The notes: generated by a model from the letters alone, not told the origin. A stretch of DNA of 64,000 nucleotides from Peribacillus sp. Bi96 (GCF_918698115.1 NZ_CAKKLV010000021.1:1-64000); one strand, 5' to 3'; counted from the stretch's first letter, positions 8,989-17,356 are shown. Numbers and translations are program-made.

Positions 8989-9818
8989 TTATCAAAAAAA
9001 AATCCAAAAGGCGCTGGAGAATGACAGTCCTTTTTACGGTGATGGCTACAGTCCTTGCCGTTGCGGCTTACACCTTACTTATTCTGAAACATGATCCGGC
9101 GCTGGTCAATCTGGGAGAAAGGCTATGGCCGGCAAGCATGGAACATCCGTTAGGGACGGATCATCTAGGGCGTGATGTATTGACACGTCTTTTGCTTGGC
9201 GCACAGCTGACGGTTGGCTATGGTCTCTTATCTCTGTTTGCCGCGGTTATCATCGGCGTCCCGTTCGGGGTGATTGCTGGTTTTAAAGGAGGTCTGATAG
9301 ATCGGATTTTCATGCGCATTGCAGACGCGTTTCTCGCATTCCCTGATACGATCGTTGCCATTGTGCTTAGTGGTTTATTAGGACCAGGAATCGAAAATCT
9401 CCTGTTGGCGATCGTTCTAGTGAAATGGGTGAATTATGCCCGGCTTGTGCGAAGTACGGTGATCACCGAACATCAGAAGGACTATGTCACAGTTGCTAAA
9501 ATCAATGGATTAAGTTCATTTGGGATCATGCGGAAGCATCTATTTCCTCACCTTATCGGGAACGTGCTGGTCCTTTCTAGCCTCGATTTAGGAAAAATCA
9601 TTTTGCTCATATCTTCCTTATCATATATCGGGCTCGGGGCGCAGCCGCCGGCACCAGAGTGGGGAGCCATGCTGAATGATGCCCGTCCATACTTTCAATC
9701 CAATATGTTGCTGATGATTTACCCGGGGCTGGCCATCGTATTTGTCGTCCTTCTATCCAACATACTCGGTGATTATTTGCGCGATGCATTCGATGTGAAA
9801 AAGGAGGTGGAATCATGA
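8979..9818 (+). CDS. ABC transporter permease (NikC/DppC/CntC-like)
   Basis: The 279-residue second permease subunit. It has the DppC-type N-terminal helix, the motif HPLGTDHLGRDVLTRLLLGA (about 53-72) and an EAA loop near KDYVTVAKINGLSSFGIMRKHLFPH. The start overlaps the preceding gene by 10 bases and the end overlaps the next gene by 4 bases. An alternative ATG at 8972 is in another frame. With the upstream permease it forms the membrane channel for ligand delivered by the lipoprotein. Confidence 0.92.
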   Translation: MELVIKKKSKRRWRMTVLFTVMATVLAVAAYTLLILKHDPALVNLGERLWPASMEHPLGTDHLGRDVLTRLLLGAQLTVGYGLLSLFAAVIIGVPFGVIAGFKGGLIDRIFMRIADAFLAFPDTIVAIVLSGLLGPGIENLLLAIVLVKWVNYARLVRSTVITEHQKDYVTVAKINGLSSFGIMRKHLFPHLIGNVLVLSSLDLGKIILLISSLSYIGLGAQPPAPEWGAMLNDARPYFQSNMLLMIYPGLAIVFVVLLSNILGDYLRDAFDVKKEVES

Positions 9819-10612
9819 GCATTTTATCAGTGAGGCAGCTGTATATCATGGGGAAGCAAAATCATATCGTCAAGGATCTTTCATTAGATGTGCAGGAAGG
9901 TGAGTGGTTCGCACTTGTCGGACAAAGTGGGAGCGGCAAAAGCATGACGGCCATGGCAATATGTCAGCTGCTTGCATCCAATCTCGAAGCGAGGGGGGAA
10001 ATATGGTACGGGGAAAAGAATTTATTAACGCTATCTTCCTCAGAAATCAGGAAGATTCGCGGAAAGTGCCTGGCTTATATTTTTCAAGATTACCAGGGTT
10101 CATTCACACCGTTCCTTACCATCGGTCAACATTTCGAGGAATATCAGCGAACACATTTGAACCTTTCTAAAAAGGCAAGGTGCAAGCAAGCAGTCGAGGC
10201 GCTCATATCGGTGGGCCTGAATGAAGATATCTACAGCAAATACCCTTTTCAATTAAGCGGTGGGCAGCTTCAACGCGTATCCATTTCAATAGCCCTGCTG
10301 CTTGAACCGGATATCTTGATAGCGGATGAACCGACCACAGCCTTGGACAGTGTATCTTCCTTTAAGGTCTTACAGCTGTTATCAAAGCTCCAAAAAGAAA
10401 CTGGATGTGCAATCTTGTTCATCACCCATGATTTGCGTCATGTGAAGAAATATGCGGACCGCATTGCAGTTATGAAAGACGGAGCCATTATTGAAGCCGG
10501 TGATAAAAATCTGGTGCTGGATCATCCGCAGCATCCTTATACGAGGAGGCTGATTCAATCAGCGCCATCACTCAAAAGAAGTACATGCAGGCTTGAAGGA
10601 GTGTCGGGATGA
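9815..10612 (+). CDS. ABC transporter ATP-binding protein (NikD/DppD/CntD-like)
   Basis: A 265-residue nucleotide-binding subunit. Walker A is GQSGSGKS (about 36-43), the ABC signature LSGGQLQR, Walker B ILIADEP and the switch histidine in FITHDLRH. The C-terminal tail HPQHPYTRRLIQSAPSL is typical of oligopeptide/nickel type ATPases. It overlaps the genes on both sides by four bases (ATGA junctions), so it belongs to one operon with the two permeases. It should power the importer as a heterodimer with the next gene. Confidence 0.93.
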   Translation: MSILSVRQLYIMGKQNHIVKDLSLDVQEGEWFALVGQSGSGKSMTAMAICQLLASNLEARGEIWYGEKNLLTLSSSEIRKIRGKCLAYIFQDYQGSFTPFLTIGQHFEEYQRTHLNLSKKARCKQAVEALISVGLNEDIYSKYPFQLSGGQLQRVSISIALLLEPDILIADEPTTALDSVSSFKVLQLLSKLQKETGCAILFITHDLRHVKKYADRIAVMKDGAIIEAGDKNLVLDHPQHPYTRRLIQSAPSLKRSTCRLEGVSG

Positions 10613-11373
10613 GTTTATTAGATGTACGAAATGTCCATAAAACCTATGCTAACGGAATTAAAATACTAAAGGACGTAAATTTTAGCATCGAAAGGAAAGA
10701 ATGCCTTGGTTTAGTGGGAGAGAGCGGCTGCGGAAAAAGCACACTGGCAAGACTCATCCTTCAGATTGACTCTTTTGACCAGGGCAGCATCCTATTTGAA
10801 GGAAACGCGCTGCAAAACAAAAGCGAACGCAGATTAAAACCGTATCGCAAGAACATCCAGGCCGTTTTGCAAAATCCTGCAACTGCTTTGAATCCAAAAC
10901 TAAGAATAAAAGATTCACTAATGGATCCGTATCTTCAATTTGGCAGCCAGGTCAATCTGAAACATTTTACGTATACAAGTGAAGCGAACTTTATCGGACA
11001 GCTGCTGGAATCTGTGGGGCTTCCAAAGAGTTTTGCTGAACGTTACCCGCATGAGCTAAGCGGCGGACAAAAGCAGCGGGTGACCATTGCACGCGCAATC
11101 AGCATTGAACCGGCCCTCATTATATTGGATGAACCGGCTTCAAGCCTGGACGTACTGTCACAAGCGGAGGTGCTGAAATTGTTAGGCGGGCTGCGGGAGA
11201 CTTTGGACATTTCATACCTTTTTATTTCTCATGATCTGCCGGCAGTACAGGAGATGAGCCATCAGATCATAGTGATGAAAGGGGGTGTAATTGTGGATTC
11301 TTTCGAAAAAGAACAGCTTTTTTGCAGCGATCGCCATTCATACACAAAAGAACTGATTTCGATGTTTGAATAG
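10609..11373 (+). CDS. ABC transporter ATP-binding protein (NikE/DppF/CntF-like)
   Basis: The 254-residue second ATPase. Walker A is GESGCGKS, the signature LSGGQKQRVTIARA, Walker B LIILDEP and the switch region FISHDLPAVQ. It has the DppF-type C-terminus with SYTKELISMF. It is the last gene of the transporter block. About 25 bases downstream a new Zur-type operator begins, so the exporter and synthase genes may be transcribed separately as well as by read-through. Confidence 0.93.
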   Translation: MSLLDVRNVHKTYANGIKILKDVNFSIERKECLGLVGESGCGKSTLARLILQIDSFDQGSILFEGNALQNKSERRLKPYRKNIQAVLQNPATALNPKLRIKDSLMDPYLQFGSQVNLKHFTYTSEANFIGQLLESVGLPKSFAERYPHELSGGQKQRVTIARAISIEPALIILDEPASSLDVLSQAEVLKLLGGLRETLDISYLFISHDLPAVQEMSHQIIVMKGGVIVDSFEKEQLFCSDRHSYTKELISMFE

Positions 11374-11397
11374 TGAAGTTGTGTTTATTTGGGTTTT

Positions 11398-11418
11398 AAA
11401 TCGTAATGATTTCGATTA
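11398..11418 (+). promoter_or_regulatory. Zur-type operator D
   Basis: The operator core TCGTAATGATTTCGA matches the Zur consensus core with one mismatch and has flanking AAA on the left. It lies 33 bases before the MATE gene start. I could not place a clear -35/-10 pair around it, so the promoter itself is uncertain. Confidence 0.75.
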
Positions 11419-11450
11419 AATGAGAGTTTGATACTTAAGGAGGAAGTAGG

Positions 11451-12788
11451 GTGAACCATCGATCATATTTGGCCTTGGCCATTCCTCTGACCATATCGAC
11501 GATAACGACGCCATTGATAGGTGCGGTGGACACCGCTGTTGTGGGTCAGTTACCAAACCCTGCTTATTTGGGCGGCGTAGCTATAGGTACGGTTATTTTC
11601 AATACCTTGTATTGGCTGTTTGGTTTTTTGCGGGTGAGCACTTCGGGATTTGCTGCACAAGCACTTGGGGCAAACGACGGGAAGCAAGGCATTTTAGCCT
11701 TTTTAAGGCCGTTTATACTGGCAATTGTTGCAGGGGGAGGTTTCATCCTGCTTCAGGGGCCTATTGAACAAGTTTCCTTAACCCTGATGAATCCCGATGC
11801 TGAGGTTCGAAGGTATGCGGCTGAATACTTCAGCATTCGAATATGGGGAGTCCCATTCACCTTGATGAATTACGTCATATTGGGTTGGCTGATGGGGATG
11901 TCCAAGATCAAGGTTTCGCTATTGTTACAGGTGTTCATGAACCTGATGAACATTGCCTTGGATTTCCTATTTGTTCATGGATTCCAATGGGGCGTGCCAG
12001 GGGTAGCGATAGCGACCCTCCTTTCGGAAGTGACGGCCTTTTTCATTGGACTGATCATTATTGTGAAAGCGTCGCCGCATCGAATGGAAATGCCCCCGTT
12101 GAAAGAGATGTTCGATTCTTCATCCATTAAGAAAATGATGTCGGTGAATCGGGATTTATTCATCAGGACGCTTTGCCTGTTGGCCGTTTTTAATATCTTC
12201 ACGGCAAAGGGGGCCTCATATGGGACGGAGATATTGGCGGCGAATGCCGTACTCATCCAAATTCACTATATGATGGCTTACTTCTTTGACGGGCTCGCAA
12301 ATGCTTCAAGCATTCTTGTGGGAAAAGCGATTGGTGCGGGAGATAAGCCCTTATATAAGAAGACCCTGATCCTTTCGTTGCAGTGGGGTGTTCTGTCCTC
12401 CCTGATGATTGCCGTCAGTTACTATTTATGCGGTGATATCATCCTATCGCTTTTCACACGGATACCAAGTGTCATTGAGCTGGCAAACATTTATGGGATC
12501 TGGCTTATTTTGTTCCCTCTATCTGCCAGTGTAGGCATCGTTTTCTACGGTGTTTTTACTGGGGCAACAGAAGCTGCCCCTATTCGTAACTCGATGATCT
12601 ATTCCTTGATTGCCTTCATGATAACACTTTATATTTTTGTGCCGGCATATCAAAACCATGCATTATGGCTGGCCTTTACTGTATTCAGCCTAGGACGTTC
12701 GGTATTTTTGGCATTGTATATACCACGGTTAAGCAAAAAATTATTCCCTAATAGGAGTGTGCGCCTTGAAAACGATCAAATTGTCTAG
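11451..12788 (+). CDS. MATE family (DinF-type) efflux transporter, putative metallophore exporter
   Basis: A 445-residue membrane protein with about twelve transmembrane segments. The MATE fold shows as two six-helix halves, with N-terminal ALAIPLTISTITTPLIGAVDTAVVG and LGANDGKQGI in the first half. DinF-type members exchange cations for drugs or small metabolites. GTG 11451 follows AAGGAGGAAGTAGG. Its gene sits between a Zur-type operator and an overlapping CntL-like synthase gene, so export of the synthase product is the obvious hypothesis. It would take the place of the MFS exporter CntE in Staphylococcus or the EamA exporter in Pseudomonas. Function in export is inferred from context only. 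Confidence 0.85.
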   Translation: MNHRSYLALAIPLTISTITTPLIGAVDTAVVGQLPNPAYLGGVAIGTVIFNTLYWLFGFLRVSTSGFAAQALGANDGKQGILAFLRPFILAIVAGGGFILLQGPIEQVSLTLMNPDAEVRRYAAEYFSIRIWGVPFTLMNYVILGWLMGMSKIKVSLLLQVFMNLMNIALDFLFVHGFQWGVPGVAIATLLSEVTAFFIGLIIIVKASPHRMEMPPLKEMFDSSSIKKMMSVNRDLFIRTLCLLAVFNIFTAKGASYGTEILAANAVLIQIHYMMAYFFDGLANASSILVGKAIGAGDKPLYKKTLILSLQWGVLSSLMIAVSYYLCGDIILSLFTRIPSVIELANIYGIWLILFPLSASVGIVFYGVFTGATEAAPIRNSMIYSLIAFMITLYIFVPAYQNHALWLAFTVFSLGRSVFLALYIPRLSKKLFPNRSVRLENDQIV

Positions 12789-13584
12789 AAACCAGGAAAA
12801 AATCATTCATACATATATGGATACTTATAAAATTTTACTAGAAGAAGATGATTTATCACCAAATAACGAAATCATCAATCGCGTTTTAACCGAACTGGTT
12901 TCGATGATTTCGAAACCTTTGGATCAGCATGTGGCAGAAGAAATTCTCAACCATGATGAAATCCGATCGATTCGGGGTACCATGCTTGAAAAGCTGACGA
13001 TTGCTGAAACATTGATGGAGAATCATTATGCCAAATTATTTGTTGGCAGTGTGAACACCCTGGATGACTTCCGTTCTTTCATTTATTGGGATAACTACAA
13101 AGAACTGATTCAAACGGAAATCAGTGAATTGAAAAAGGTGAAAAAAGATATTCAATCATTTGCATTTGTAGGGACGGGGCCTCTGCCATTAAGTCCTTTG
13201 CTGCTGCAACGGGAGTTGGGTGCGAAAATGACATGTCTCGATATAGATGAACAAGCCCATTCACTTGGCCGGCGCATCGTCCAAGAACTGGATAACGAAG
13301 GGAATTCAGACTATATCTTGAATGATGGCGCCCTTCATGACTACACGGAGTTCGATATTGTATGGATTGCCAGCCTGGTTCCTAATAAAGCAGAAATACT
13401 GGAACGGATATTTCAGACAAACCCTGACGCAACTGTCGCAATACGGTCGGTGGACGGTATTCATCAATTATTATATGAGCCCGTTGATGCAACAAAATTC
13501 AGTATAGTGGCATGTGAGGAAGTCGGGAGAACCATTGCGGATTCTTTCATCATCAATTCAACCATTTATTACACATTTAAATAG
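12766..13584 (+). CDS. Nicotianamine synthase family protein (CntL-like aminobutanoyltransferase)
   Basis: A 272-residue protein, the same length as S. aureus CntL. The C-terminal half is a Rossmann SAM-binding domain with the family motif FVGTGPLPLSPLLL (Gly136 onward), then CLDIDEQAHSLGRRI, DIVWIASLVPNKAEIL and VAIRSVDGIHQLLYEPV. All of these align with plant and bacterial nicotianamine synthases. Such enzymes transfer aminobutanoyl groups from S-adenosylmethionine to an amine acceptor (histidine in CntL, another SAM in true NAS). I chose TTG 12766 because AGGAG lies eight bases upstream and the product then begins MKTIKLSRNQEK. It overlaps the MATE gene by 23 bases. No opine dehydrogenase or racemase gene adjoins, so the final product is open. 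Confidence 0.88.
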   Translation: MKTIKLSRNQEKIIHTYMDTYKILLEEDDLSPNNEIINRVLTELVSMISKPLDQHVAEEILNHDEIRSIRGTMLEKLTIAETLMENHYAKLFVGSVNTLDDFRSFIYWDNYKELIQTEISELKKVKKDIQSFAFVGTGPLPLSPLLLQRELGAKMTCLDIDEQAHSLGRRIVQELDNEGNSDYILNDGALHDYTEFDIVWIASLVPNKAEILERIFQTNPDATVAIRSVDGIHQLLYEPVDATKFSIVACEEVGRTIADSFIINSTIYYTFK

Positions 13585-13655
13585 TGACACCATGGAACGA
13601 GTTGCTTCGGCAATTCGTTTTATTTAGGGGAAAAAAGAAATTCCAATAAACTTAC

Positions 13656-13684
13656 TTGACATTATAAGCTTATTAAAATATAAT
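13656..13684 (+). promoter_or_regulatory. Consensus sigma-A promoter of the catD-catE-azoR unit
   Basis: TTGACA at 13656-13661 and TATAAT at 13679-13684 with a 17-base spacer match the sigma-A consensus perfectly. Such a strong promoter is normally held down by a repressor, and an operator overlaps its downstream edge. Confidence 0.9.
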
Positions 13685-13700
13685 TACTTACATAAAGTAA
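13684..13700 (+). promoter_or_regulatory. Dyad operator, likely for a YodB/CatR (HxlR) type repressor
   Basis: The sequence TTACTTACATAAAGTAA forms a 6-5-6 inverted repeat starting in the -10 box and covering the start site. In B. subtilis the catDE operon is repressed by the HxlR-family proteins CatR and YodB, whose sites are TTACT/AGTAA-type dyads. Identity of the regulator here is inferred. Confidence 0.65.
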
Positions 13701-13722
13701 CCAACAAAAGGAGAGTTCATAC

Positions 13723-14127
13723 ATGAATAAAAATGATGCAGGTCAAGTTTTTTTAAGAATTATACTAGGTCTTACTTTTTTCATTCACGGCGTTTCAAAG
13801 TTTCAAGGGGGAATAGGTAACACGGCTGGTTTTTTTGATAGCCTTGGTATTCCGGGGTTCATGGCATATATCGTTGCAGGTATCGAATTAATCGGAGGAC
13901 TTGCGGTTATACTTGGTTTTGGAACACGTATCGTTTCCGTCTTGTTCGCGGTCATTTTGGTTGGAGCGGTTTTCATGGCTAAATTGCCTGCTGGTTTTCT
14001 TGGCAACGGGCAAGCGGCGGGCTACGAACTGGACTTGGCACTGCTTGCCATGTCTGTCTATCTAGCGTGTGCAAACACCACGGTTCTTTCTTTGGATAAC
14101 ATGATTTTCAATAAAAAAGGGAAGTGA
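13723..14127 (+). CDS. catD: DoxX family membrane protein (CatD-like)
   Basis: A 134-residue protein with four predicted transmembrane helices and the DoxX pattern RIILGLTFFIHGVSKFQGG near the N-terminus. It starts at ATG 13723 after AAAGGAGAG. It is followed four bases later by a two-domain glyoxalase/dioxygenase gene, the same pairing as B. subtilis catD-catE. CatD-type proteins are associated with resistance to catechol and thiol-reactive quinones; the biochemical role is not settled. Confidence 0.85.
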   Translation: MNKNDAGQVFLRIILGLTFFIHGVSKFQGGIGNTAGFFDSLGIPGFMAYIVAGIELIGGLAVILGFGTRIVSVLFAVILVGAVFMAKLPAGFLGNGQAAGYELDLALLAMSVYLACANTTVLSLDNMIFNKKGK

Positions 14128-14131
14128 CAAT

Positions 14132-14980
14132 ATGGATAAAAATTTTCATCAAAAACCAATTACTTTTGTTGGCGAAGTCAGTATAAATGTTTTGGATTTA
14201 AATAATGCCATCACGTTTTACCGAGATATCATTGGTCTTCAAGTATTGAAGAAAACCGACCGACAAGCTGTTTTGACGACAGATGGAAAAAACCCGTTGC
14301 TGACACTTGAGCAGCCTGCTGATGTGATTCCGAAAGAAGGGCGGACGACGGGCTTATATCACTTTGCCCTTTTGCTGCCAAGCCGTGCCGATTTATCGAC
14401 TTTTTTGCGCCATTTACTTCAAACGAAATATCCATTTGGAGCGGGGGATCATGAAGTGAGTGAAGCGCTGTACATTACCGATCCGGATGGCAATGGCATT
14501 GAAGTATACTCTGACCGGCCATCCACTGATTGGAGATGGTCCGATGGGGAAGTCGCAATGGGCACGGATCCGTTGGATGGGAATGACCTGCTGAAAGAAA
14601 GCGATGGTGAGTGGAGCAAACTGCCTGCAGGTACTCTAATGGGGCATATACATCTGCATGTATCGGATTTACGGAAAACGGAGGAGTTTTACATGCAAGG
14701 TCTTGGGTTTACCGTTGTGAATCGATATGGAGGAGCGCTCTTTACTTCAACCGGCGGATATCATCATCACATTGGGTTGAACACATGGAATGGTGTTGGC
14801 GCTCCTACTCCAAAGGAAAATAGTGTCGGGCTGAACTGGTATACCCTCGTTTTTGCAGATGAAGATGCGAGAAACAAAGTAACGGAGCAACTAAAAGGAA
14901 TCGGAGCTGCCGTCACGGAAAAAGAAGGGTTTTTCGCCGTAACAGATCCATCTGGCAATGAGATTCATTTAGTCGTCTGA
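14132..14980 (+). CDS. catE: Catechol-2,3-dioxygenase-like glyoxalase-fold protein (CatE-like)
   Basis: A 282-residue protein with two vicinal-oxygen-chelate modules. The first (about 8-125) shows GEVSINVLDLNNAITFYRDIIGL and ends YITDPDGNGIEVYSDRP. The second (about 170-280) shows MGHIHLHVSDLRKTEEFYMQGLGF and ends VTDPSGNEIHLVV. The His and Glu residues in these blocks are the usual metal ligands. In B. subtilis, CatE opens the catechol ring in detoxification. It lies in one unit with DoxX and azoreductase genes, which supports a role against catechols and quinones. Confidence 0.88.
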   Translation: MDKNFHQKPITFVGEVSINVLDLNNAITFYRDIIGLQVLKKTDRQAVLTTDGKNPLLTLEQPADVIPKEGRTTGLYHFALLLPSRADLSTFLRHLLQTKYPFGAGDHEVSEALYITDPDGNGIEVYSDRPSTDWRWSDGEVAMGTDPLDGNDLLKESDGEWSKLPAGTLMGHIHLHVSDLRKTEEFYMQGLGFTVVNRYGGALFTSTGGYHHHIGLNTWNGVGAPTPKENSVGLNWYTLVFADEDARNKVTEQLKGIGAAVTEKEGFFAVTDPSGNEIHLVV

Positions 14981-15010
14981 ATTTAAAGCAGAAAGCAATG
15001 GGGAGGAAAT

Positions 15011-15697
15011 ATGGGATTTTTTAGTAGATTATTTGGAAATAAAGAAGCTGCTACAGGGGAGAATGCAAAAATGACAAAAGTATTATTCGTTAAAGTGAAC
15101 GATCGTCCTGCAGAACAAGCTATCAGCTCAAACATGTATGACACATTTTTAAAAGCATATAAAGAGACCCACCATACAGATGAAGTGATTGAGTTGGATT
15201 TATTTAAAGAGGACCTTCCTTACTACGGAAATACTGCCATTACTGGTTTGTATAAACGCAACCAAGGTCTTGAACTGACAGCTGAAGAAGAAAAAGCGGC
15301 CAATCTGGTTGATCGCTATTTAAATCAATTCCTTGCGATGGATAAAGTGGTATTCGCTTTCCCTTTATGGAACTCAACGGTTCCTGCACCGCTAATCACA
15401 TATCTTTCCTATTTGGCACAAGCAGGTAAAATGTTCAATTATACAGCAGAAGGCCCAGTGGGGTATGCTGGTGATAAAAAGGTCATGCTATTGAATGCGC
15501 GCGGTTCGGATTATGCATTAGAAGGAATGGCTTCTGCTGAAATGGCAGTCAATTTAGTAAAAAGTATCATTGGCCTGTGGGGAATCAACAATCCGGACGT
15601 TGTGGTCATTGAAGGACATAATCAGTATCCTGATCGGACACAACAAATCATCGCTGATGGTTTGGAAAACGTTGTAAAAGCGGCTGAAACATTCTGA
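15011..15697 (+). CDS. azoR: FMN-dependent NADH:quinone oxidoreductase / azoreductase
   Basis: A 228-residue flavodoxin-fold protein of the AzoR family, which reduces quinones and azo dyes by two electrons. Visible motifs are KVLFVKVNDRP with SSNMYDTFLKAY at the flavin phosphate loop, VFAFPLWNSTVPAPL, and LLNARGSDY. There are two good starts. ATG 15011 follows GGGGAGGAAAT and adds a 20-residue extension beginning MGFFSRLFGNK. ATG 15071 follows AGGGGAGA and gives the usual family N-terminus MTKVLF. It is the third gene of the cat unit, consistent with quinone detoxification, and is closed by a terminator. Confidence 0.9.
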   Translation: MGFFSRLFGNKEAATGENAKMTKVLFVKVNDRPAEQAISSNMYDTFLKAYKETHHTDEVIELDLFKEDLPYYGNTAITGLYKRNQGLELTAEEEKAANLVDRYLNQFLAMDKVVFAFPLWNSTVPAPLITYLSYLAQAGKMFNYTAEGPVGYAGDKKVMLLNARGSDYALEGMASAEMAVNLVKSIIGLWGINNPDVVVIEGHNQYPDRTQQIIADGLENVVKAAETF

Positions 15698-15733
15698 TTA
15701 CTAGGTTTTCAAAAATGGATATGCAAGCAAAGA

Positions 15734-15766
15734 GGGCCCTCCACATCTGTGGGGGGCCCGTCTTTT
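15734..15766. terminator. Terminator between azoR and rocR (convergent)
   Basis: A 12-bp GC-rich stem (15734-15745 with 15748-15759), GGGCCC outermost, is followed by TCTTTT. It separates two converging genes and may serve both, though a clear T run is seen only on the plus strand. Confidence 0.8.
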
Positions 15767-15775
15767 GGTAAGCCG

Positions 15776-17188
15776 TTATTTGACCTGATACTTTTTCAAA
15801 CGGTATTGAAGACTTTGCCGGCTAATATTCAGGGCTTTTGCTGCTTGAGAGATATTCATGCCATGCTCCTTTAATATTTTCTCCAAGTATAGCTTCTCCG
15901 TATTAGCGATATAATCATCAAGAGATAAGGTAGTCTCCTGTAATTCTCCATTTGTAAGGTCATCTTTTTTATCAAAATGAGTGTCCTCCAAATGTGCTTT
16001 CTTTTTAAATAAAGTGGGAAGATGCGTAATGGAAATCTTTGTATCGTCCGGTTCCATTAAATTCATGGCCCCTTCGATGATATGTTCAAGTTCCCTTACG
16101 TTCCCTGGCCAATCATAATCATAAAAAAGCGAGTAGACCTCCTCGCTGATCCCTTCAATATTCAATTCGAACAGCGCATTGAATTTCTCGATGAATGATT
16201 GTGCCAGCAAAGGAATATCCTCTTTCCGTTCACGAAGAGGTGGGATGAATAACGATACGACGCTTAATCGATAATATAAATCCTTTCGTAAATGATCATT
16301 TGAAATGGCATCTATTGGATCTTCATTTATCGTTGCTATGACCCGTACGTCAATTTTTTTATCTTTTGTGTCCCCAACACGGCGAATCGTCCTTTCTTGA
16401 AGGGCCCTTAATAATTTCGCCTGCATATTCGGATTTAAGGAATTGATTTCATCGAGAAGAATGGTCCCGCCTTGTGCCTGTTCGAATAAACCAGGCCTTT
16501 CAATCGATCCGGTGAAGGCCCCTTTCTTCGTACCAAAAAGAATTCCTTCAATAAGACTATCTGGAAGGGCAGCACAGTTTTGGCTAATGAAAGGATGTGT
16601 CGAACGGCTGCTTCCATTATGGATGCTCTGGGCAAAGAGTTCTTTTCCCGTTCCCGTCTCCCCGACGATGAGGATGGAGGATGTAGTCCTGGTCGAACGC
16701 TTGCTTTTTTCAATGACTTCCAAGAAATTCTCACTGGTTCCAATGATGCTGTCAAACGTATATTTCGTATCGCCCTTATTCAAGATATTATCTTTAATGA
16801 TTCTTTCAAGATTCGTTATATCCTTTGCCACTTCAATGGCTCCAATGATATTTTGGTTCTGATCCAAAATAGGAAACGTATTATTGATTGTTGTAATTTC
16901 TTGTCCGAGATTATTGAAGTAGGTCTGCTTCGAGTTTTCGGTTTTCCTTCCAGAATGAAGCGCCCGTATTAATGTGCTCTCCGTTTCTTCCTTGAATATA
17001 AAGATCTCGTGAATCTTTTTCCCTAATACCTCTTCTGAATCCATGCCTTCAATTTCAGCCATTTTCTTGTTATATACAATGGTTCGACCTTTGATATCGA
17101 TTATATGTAACCCGATATCGATTACGTCCACAAGTGAATGGAGGATGGTTTGGAAACCTTCTATTTTAACGATTTGATCTAAATACAT
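15776..17188 (-). CDS. rocR: Sigma-54-dependent activator RocR
   Basis: A 470-residue enhancer-binding protein for arginine/ornithine catabolism genes (B. subtilis RocR has 461). An N-terminal PAS sensor domain (about 10-125) is followed by the AAA+ domain. This has Walker A GETGTGKE near 175-182, the sigma-54 contact loop GAFTGS, the Walker B-like GTILLDEIN, and R-finger region RKDLYYRL. The C-terminus has a Fis-type helix-turn-helix (ISQAAKALNISRQSLQYRLKKY). It is transcribed away from rocA, and two dyads plus two sigma-54 promoters lie in the shared intergenic region. Confidence 0.93.
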   Translation of the reverse strand: MYLDQIVKIEGFQTILHSLVDVIDIGLHIIDIKGRTIVYNKKMAEIEGMDSEEVLGKKIHEIFIFKEETESTLIRALHSGRKTENSKQTYFNNLGQEITTINNTFPILDQNQNIIGAIEVAKDITNLERIIKDNILNKGDTKYTFDSIIGTSENFLEVIEKSKRSTRTTSSILIVGETGTGKELFAQSIHNGSSRSTHPFISQNCAALPDSLIEGILFGTKKGAFTGSIERPGLFEQAQGGTILLDEINSLNPNMQAKLLRALQERTIRRVGDTKDKKIDVRVIATINEDPIDAISNDHLRKDLYYRLSVVSLFIPPLRERKEDIPLLAQSFIEKFNALFELNIEGISEEVYSLFYDYDWPGNVRELEHIIEGAMNLMEPDDTKISITHLPTLFKKKAHLEDTHFDKKDDLTNGELQETTLSLDDYIANTEKLYLEKILKEHGMNISQAAKALNISRQSLQYRLKKYQVK

Positions 17189-17262
17189 GAATACCTCCCG
17201 TTTTTCATTTCATAGAGCTATTGTAGAGGAATTGAAGAAAAGGCGCAATTAAAATTTGCACA

Positions 17263-17300
17263 GCAAGATTATTTTGCATTAAAGTGCAAAAATATTTTGC
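17263..17300 (+). promoter_or_regulatory. Two putative RocR upstream activating sites
   Basis: Two 6-3-6 inverted repeats, GCAAGATTATTTTGC (17263-17277) and GCAAAAATATTTTGC (17286-17300), have centres 23 bases apart, about two helical turns. They lie roughly 45-80 bases upstream of the first sigma-54 promoter, the usual position for enhancer-binding protein sites. Confidence 0.6.
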
Positions 17301-17340
17301 GGAAAAAGTGAAAAATCGTTGTTTTTTATGTTATTTCGGC

Positions 17341-17356
17341 TTGGCATGAATCTTGC
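17341..17356 (+). promoter_or_regulatory. Sigma-54 promoter 1 upstream of rocA
   Basis: TTGGCATGAATCTTGC has GG and GC separated by exactly ten bases, matching the -24/-12 consensus TGGCAC-N5-TTGC. Confidence 0.75.
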
